Origin: SB21 sp964415295
GTDB taxonomy: Bacteria; CLD3; SB21
Length of the DNA: 64,000 bases
Assembly: GCA_964415295.1 (NCBI GenBank)
Contig: CAYPYN010000005.1
Location: 367,478-431,477 of the forward strand
Direction: 5' to 3'
Below, in pieces: positions 61,506 to 64,000 of the stretch. Position 1 is the first letter of the stretch. Every line of letters begins with the position of its first letter. The translations under genes were made by a program, and so were the position numbers. The notes under the pieces were generated by a model, which worked only from the letters and a program-made list of their open reading frames with translations, made no database searches and was not told where the DNA came from.

Positions 61506-62474
61506 ATGTTCATAGACTACGCTGAAATTCACATTCGTGCAGGCCGGGGCGGCGACGGTTGCGTCTCTTTTCGCCGGGAAAAATACATCCCCAAAGGCGG
61601 ACCGGACGGCGGCGACGGCGGTCGCGGAGGCAATGTGGTCATCAAAGCGGATGAAAATCTCCACACGCTTCAGGATATCGTTCATCATCGAATATTCCGC
61701 GCCGAAAATGGCGGCAAAGGCCAGGGTGGAAATATGACCGGCAAGGACGCCAACGATATTATCATATCGGTTCCGGTGGGAACGATCATCAAAGAACTCG
61801 GGACGGAATCCGTTCTTGCCGACCTGGTCGAAAATGGCCAGACGTTCATTGCGGCTAAAGGCGGGAAGGGCGGCAAAGGTAACTGGCGTTTTAAGTCGCC
61901 AACCAACCGTACGCCAAGACATGCCGAACCGGGGGAAGCCGGGGAGGAGTTCAGGTTAGGTTTGGAGCTTAAAGTTCTGGCCGATGTGGGCCTGGTGGGT
62001 TTTCCTAATGCCGGTAAATCAACCTTGTTAGCGTCTGTCAGTGCGGCCAAACCTAAGATAGCCAATTATCCTTTTACTACGCTCACGCCTAATCTGGGCA
62101 TTGTCAAAGTAGCCGATTTTAAAAGTCTTGTCATAGCGGACATTCCCGGTCTTATAGAGGGCGCTCATGAAGGCAAAGGACTAGGCATCCAGTTCCTGAA
62201 ACATATCGAACGTACCAAAGTTCTGGCGTTCCTTATCGATGTGCAGAGCGAAAATTATGAGAAGGAATATACGACACTGAAACAGGAGCTGAAGTCTTTC
62301 AATAAAGAATTGCTGAAACGAAATCGTTTAGTGGTTCTCACGAAAACCGATACGGTCGAAGAGAAGCCTAAAAAGACCAAAATGAAAGACGGAACTCCAA
62401 TCCTCACTATATCGGCTGTGGCTCATGAGGGTCTGGGAAAGCTGGTCAAGACTTTGTGGAAACTGATTGGCTGA
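61506..62474 (+). CDS. obg: GTPase Obg
   Basis: Essential ribosome-assembly and stress GTPase (322 residues). The glycine-rich Obg fold is clear (AGRGGDGCVSFRREKYIPKG, PDGGDGGRGGNVV, GGKGQGGNMTGKDA), followed by the G domain with G1 VGFPNAGKSTLL, G3 ADIPGLIEGAHEG, G4 VLTKTD and G5 SAV. The optional C-terminal OCT domain is absent, as in many phyla. It lies 110 bases after tdk. Confidence 0.97.
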   Translation: MFIDYAEIHIRAGRGGDGCVSFRREKYIPKGGPDGGDGGRGGNVVIKADENLHTLQDIVHHRIFRAENGGKGQGGNMTGKDANDIIISVPVGTIIKELGTESVLADLVENGQTFIAAKGGKGGKGNWRFKSPTNRTPRHAEPGEAGEEFRLGLELKVLADVGLVGFPNAGKSTLLASVSAAKPKIANYPFTTLTPNLGIVKVADFKSLVIADIPGLIEGAHEGKGLGIQFLKHIERTKVLAFLIDVQSENYEKEYTTLKQELKSFNKELLKRNRLVVLTKTDTVEEKPKKTKMKDGTPILTISAVAHEGLGKLVKTLWKLIG

Positions 62475-62721
62475 GATTCTTTTCGGGACCTACCTTTCAT
62501 CTGAAAATCTAAAATCATCATAAGATCGTTTGACCGGAGTTAATGAATGCCGCTATGGCCGACGTTCACATGCACCGCTCTGGCCATGCTGGCCTTTGCT
62601 GGAGATTAAATTCTTTGCAGACTTGCTCTCGGACATACAATCATAGATCCAGCAACCTATACCACCGTCAGGCCGGAGTTAAGAATTGACACAAAATATC
62701 TAAAAAATCTTCATTTAACTC
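62475..62721. other. Intergenic stretch upstream of rRNA promoters
   Basis: About 250 bases without a recognisable gene. A ten-base direct repeat, CCGGAGTTAA, occurs at 62534-62543 and 62673-62682. No terminator for obg was clear. No tRNA found. Confidence 0.4.
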
Positions 62722-62750
62722 TTGACATCCGCATGTTTTTTTTGTATCAT
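62722..62750 (+). promoter_or_regulatory. rRNA operon promoter P1
   Basis: TTGACA (62722-62727) and TATCAT (62745-62750) are 17 bases apart, with a T-rich spacer. The -35 matches consensus exactly. It is the upstream one of two tandem promoters, each preceded by AACTC. Confidence 0.65.
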
Positions 62751-62838
62751 GGCAACCCACTTGAGAATGACGCAAGGACAGGTCTTGAGTGTGAATAAGT
62801 TGTGAATATCCCAAAATATAAAAAAACTAAAATAACTC

Positions 62839-62867
62839 TTGCAATCGCCTAAGTTTTTTTATATATT
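62839..62867 (+). promoter_or_regulatory. rRNA operon promoter P2
   Basis: TTGCAA (62839-62844) and TATATT (62862-62867) are 17 bases apart. Its surroundings (AACTCTTG before, T-run in the spacer, GGAC/GGCA after) mirror P1, suggesting duplication. The roughly 190-base leader that follows has TGTTCTTCGATAA (62892-62904), weakly like a boxA antitermination element, and a GATAAC/GTTATC hairpin near 62940-62955. Confidence 0.65.
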
Positions 62868-63056
62868 GGACTCCCTTGTGAAAAAAGGGTCTGTTCTTCG
62901 ATAAATGACTTCACGGCGCAAGCCTGAATATAGATGCGGATAACGCAGGTTATCGCACAATGTTTTTTGAAAATAAGAGAGTATACATCGTTAATTCAAA
63001 TTTGAGTAATTGAGTCAATCAGCTCTTCTATAGTATATTTATAAAATAATATATTG

Positions 63057-64000
<944 letters not shown>

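Overview
The window reads as a chromosomal segment of a Gram-negative bacterium with moderate GC content. Gram-negative markers are lpxC for lipid A, several lipobox signal peptides, a periplasmic FecR-type protein and a SPOR lipoprotein. The 16S rRNA gene enters at the right edge (about 63057) and runs off the end. Its sequence is bacterial, but I cannot assign a phylum by eye; an FCB-superphylum-like lineage is my best guess, on weak grounds (RNase Y, a BstA/YfiT-like DinB enzyme that would fit bacillithiol use, and the general gene set). KatG with OxyR, a hemerythrin and an oxygen-sensitive benzoyl-CoA reductase point to an oxygen-exposed or facultative anaerobe. No phage, IS element, CRISPR array or tRNA gene was recognised.

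Layout. 1-10.3 kb: housekeeping and signalling on the + strand (rny, bioY, GAF/HD-GYP protein, thiD, prmC, a degenerate PAS sensor kinase, cysS, a cyclase-family hydrolase). 10.3-17 kb: a lipoprotein, a DM9-repeat secreted protein, an EamA permease, a cupin, a large sensor kinase and a stand-alone RsbRD_N-like protein. 17-20.5 kb: divergent katG/oxyR. 20.5-25.7 kb: a nine-gene arsenic and thiol-redox operon led by arsR, with promoter and operators visible. 25.8-40.5 kb: a long minus-strand block with hemH, an MFS protein, pdxT-DinB-pdxS, a group II amino acid decarboxylase with an EamA permease and a MocR regulator, then a run of small GNAT, DinB, PhzF, MOSC and RarD-like genes. 40.7-47.2 kb: HAD phosphatase, SPOR lipoprotein, 3-hydroxyacyl-CoA dehydrogenase, an ICMT-like enzyme, two secreted proteins and glyA.

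47.3-59.2 kb is the most distinctive region. It encodes the central anaerobic aromatic pathway: ATP-dependent benzoyl-CoA reductase (order C-B-A-D), dienoyl-CoA hydratase, 6-hydroxycyclohexene-carbonyl-CoA dehydrogenase and the ring-opening hydrolase Oah/BamA. A short-chain dehydrogenase sits in the operon and a thiolase just upstream, and both could act on the ring-cleavage product. The operon ends with a hemerythrin and a small Cys-containing protein. A TetR-type palindrome fills the spacer of a well-formed promoter in front of it. The window closes with lpxC, tdk, obg and two tandem promoters that drive the rRNA operon.

Functional reading (inference): benzoyl-CoA is dearomatised, hydrated, oxidised and ring-opened by the 47-56 kb operon, then shortened by beta-oxidation enzymes, some of which are here (58 kb, 42 kb). 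Benzoate-CoA ligase, the ferredoxin and the regulator are not in the window. The arsenic island couples arsenate reduction, arsenite export and thioredoxin/CcdA-type electron transfer.
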